Assembly: GCF_937920075.1 (NCBI RefSeq)
Contig: NZ_CALETI010000179.1
Span: forward strand, 1 to 8,699
DNA: 8,699 nt
Source of the DNA: an uncultured Agitococcus sp.
GTDB lineage: Bacteria; Pseudomonadota; Gammaproteobacteria; Pseudomonadales; Moraxellaceae
Direction of reading: 5' to 3'
Below, in pieces: positions 7,262 through 8,699 of this stretch (position 1 is the first letter of the stretch; every line of letters begins with the position of its first letter). The translations under genes and the position numbers were made by a program. The notes under the pieces are model-generated. The model saw only the letters and a list, made by a program, of their open reading frames with translations. It was not told where the DNA came from and made no database searches.

Positions 7262-7673
7262 GATAAAAATATCTCAACATAAATAAAAAGTTATAAAATT
7301 TTTTAAGTGTTTCACTGTGATTTTTGGAAATAATCTTGAGTAAATATGTAGCAATCCTAAATACATGCGTATTTAAAGATGGCTATTATTCAGAGGATTA
7401 AAAAGGTAGCTCAGAGCCTCAACGATGGTTGATTGTTGATGACTATATAAAACATTAATGCACAATACAGAGGATGCAGATATTTATTCCTTAACTTGTT
7501 AGCTTTTAAGCAAAAATCATCCATAAACATGATCATGACCATGACCTAAGTAGGAGTTGTTAATGCGGTGCTCATTTTAAGTATCGTTGTTAGTATAATG
7601 TTCGTAAATAGCCTTTATGGATTAGATTGTTCATTTTATGTAAGTACTCAAGACGAAGTTGTCTGTCTCTAGA
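7262..7673. other. AT-rich intergenic region without a convincing gene
   Basis: This 412-base gap separates two minus-strand genes. I find only reading frames of about 20 codons or fewer on either strand, with no credible ribosome binding site and product combination. It contains the inverted repeat at 7358-7375, an AT-rich block at 7281-7305 just before the helicase gene, and a CATGAT/CATGAC micro-repeat at 7528-7546. No clear -35/-10 pair for the helicase gene stands out; TATAAC on the minus strand (7295-7290) is the best -10-like hexamer, but it has no good -35. No strong terminator follows the cyclase gene. Confidence 0.6.
7358..7375. promoter_or_regulatory. Perfect inverted repeat upstream of the helicase gene, possible operator
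   Basis: TAAATAC (7358-7364), spacer ATGC and GTATTTA (7369-7375) form a perfect 7+4+7 inverted repeat whose near end is 97 bases upstream of the helicase ATG. An alternative pairing uses AAATATGTA (7342-7350) against TACAT-GCG-TATTT (7362-7374), so two mutually exclusive hairpins are possible if the region is transcribed. The symmetry and position suit a repressor site, but AT-rich DNA yields such symmetry by chance. Confidence 0.3.
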
Positions 7674-8665
7674 TTAACATCCATAAGATACCACGACTTG
7701 ATTGCGTCCACTCGCTTTGGCTCTATACAAGGCTTTATCGGCACGCGCAAAGACATCTTTTAAGCTTTCAGTCACTTGATATTCAGCAACCCCAATACTA
7801 ATGGTCACAGGCACAGAATAAAAAGCTTCATGTAAAGCTAACTCCTCGATATGTTGACGAATTTTTTCAGCAATACGCTCTGCATCATCTAAAGCACATT
7901 TGGGTAAAAATAAGGCAAACTCCTCTCCACCCCAACGACAAACCACATCCGACTCGCGAACGCTTTCACGCAAGGCTAAAGCAACTTGTTTTAATACCAA
8001 GTCACCTGTTTGATGACCATAACTATCATTAATACGTTTAAAAAAATCGACATCGGCAATCATCACACTCAAAGATTGTTGATGACGACGGCTATCGGCT
8101 AAAAGTCTTTCACTCACTATCTCAAAGGCTTGTCTATTTAACAACTGCGTTAAACCATCTAAACTTGCTAATTGTTTTAACTCACGTTGATAAAATCCAA
8201 CGCTCATATTGGTTAATAAAATTGTAGCAATCACAATAAAACACAAAACAATCATATTGATATATAGAGTTTGTTTGACCTCTGCAATCGCTTCATCCTC
8301 TCGGCTTTCAACAAATAAATATAAACGTACTTCGGGCATATAACGAACATGCACTAAATATTTTTTACCATCCTTAGTTTTATATTGAATAATATTTGTT
8401 TGCCGTGCTAAAAGTTGTGCAGCATAATCCTTTAAACCATTAATTTGCCAAATAGATCGAGGGTCTTGTAAACGGTTATTGCCTGTTAAACGAATTTTGC
8501 CTTCACTATCCACCAAAAAAATATTCTTTTTATATTGTTGTTCATAGTGGCCTAATAATTGATATAAACGCTCCATGCTCACACCAACACCTGTTACTCC
8601 TAAAAACTGTTGTTGTTGATTAAACACCCTAAAATTCATAAAAATCGCTAAAGAGTTATTATTAG
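7674..8665 (-). CDS. Membrane diguanylate cyclase, dCache-like sensor plus GGDEF domain (5' truncated)
   Basis: It makes the second messenger c-di-GMP from two GTP at the inner membrane. Numbering from the internal Met at 8639, residues 1-115 resemble the distal part of a periplasmic dCache sensor (FLGVTGVGVSMERL, then FLVDSEGKI). One membrane helix spans about 126-146, and the GGDEF domain spans about 158-318. The domain shows DGLTQLLNR (161-169), metal-binding D196 in ADVDFFKRIND, the active-site GGEEF (237-241) and an intact inhibitory I-site RESD (228-231) five residues before it. The enzyme should therefore be active and product-inhibited. The Met at 8639 is not the true start. The frame stays open upstream through eight more codons (NNNSLAIF) that fit the sensor domain, until the sequence becomes Illumina adapter at 8666. 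The first membrane helix and proximal sensor half are missing. The ligand cannot be inferred. The stop is TAA at 7674-7676. Confidence 0.92.
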
Positions 8666-8699
8666 AGATCGGAAGAGCGTCGTGTAGGGAAAGAGTGTC
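8666..8699. other. Illumina TruSeq-type adapter at contig end (artefact)
   Basis: From 8666 the sequence begins AGATCGGAAGAGC and continues as the reverse complement of the Illumina P5-side sequencing adapter for 33 bases. The final C does not fit the single-index adapter continuation but would fit the first base of an i5 index. This is library sequence, not genome, and marks a contig end where trimming failed. Confidence 0.97.

Noticed and set aside
7405..7414. GGTAGCTCAG, a tRNA D-arm-like string
   Set aside because: No matching acceptor stem, anticodon arm or GTTCRA T loop follows at the right distances.
7529..7549. Tiny plus-strand frame starting with repeated ATG codons
   Set aside because: It encodes only six residues from a micro-repeat and has no ribosome binding site.
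7651..7670. Possible terminator after the cyclase gene (AGAC-AACTTC-GTCT on the minus strand)
   Set aside because: The stem is only four base pairs and no T tract follows.
1..7673. Genomic island integrated at tRNA-Arg
   Set aside because: The core gene yheS lies between the tRNA and the helicase, and no integrase or repeated tRNA 3' end is visible in the window.

Overview
The window looks like the end of a short-read assembly contig from a low-GC gammaproteobacterium. Moraxellaceae (Acinetobacter/Psychrobacter-like) is my best guess. It rests on the close YheS-type ABC-F protein, the gammaproteobacterial form of tRNA-Arg(CCU) and the AT-rich coding style. No rRNA or marker gene fixes the taxon.

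Layout from left to right: (1) a tRNA-Arg(CCU) gene on the minus strand, cut by the left window edge after its T arm. (2) A short divergent promoter region, then a complete plus-strand yheS-like ABC-F ATPase gene (145-2034), which is ordinary core-genome content. (3) A 148-base convergent gap holding two strong hairpins: a 16-bp C-run/G-run palindrome, and a UUCG-capped hairpin placed as the terminator of the next gene. (4) One very large minus-strand gene (2183-7261, 1692 aa) encoding a UvrD-like superfamily 1 helicase core. The core lies between an uncharacterised N-terminal region, possibly RelE/ParE-like at its tip, and a long helical TPR-like solenoid. The solenoid is followed by a coiled coil, a repeat-bearing low-complexity linker and a small beta-rich C-terminal domain. 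(5) A 412-base AT-rich gap with an inverted repeat upstream of the helicase gene. (6) A minus-strand membrane diguanylate cyclase gene whose 5' end is missing because the sequence runs into Illumina adapter at 8666-8699.

The genes do not form an evident pathway. yheS and the tRNA are translation housekeeping, the cyclase is c-di-GMP signalling, and the helicase gene stands alone with its own promoter space and terminator. The helicase is the only real candidate for undescribed biology here. Its multi-domain layout resembles large TRANK1-like/UvrD-like ATPases, and its role (phage defence, RNA or DNA repair, nucleic-acid sensing) cannot be decided from sequence alone. The last 34 bases are artificial, and the apparent ATG start of the cyclase is an internal methionine.
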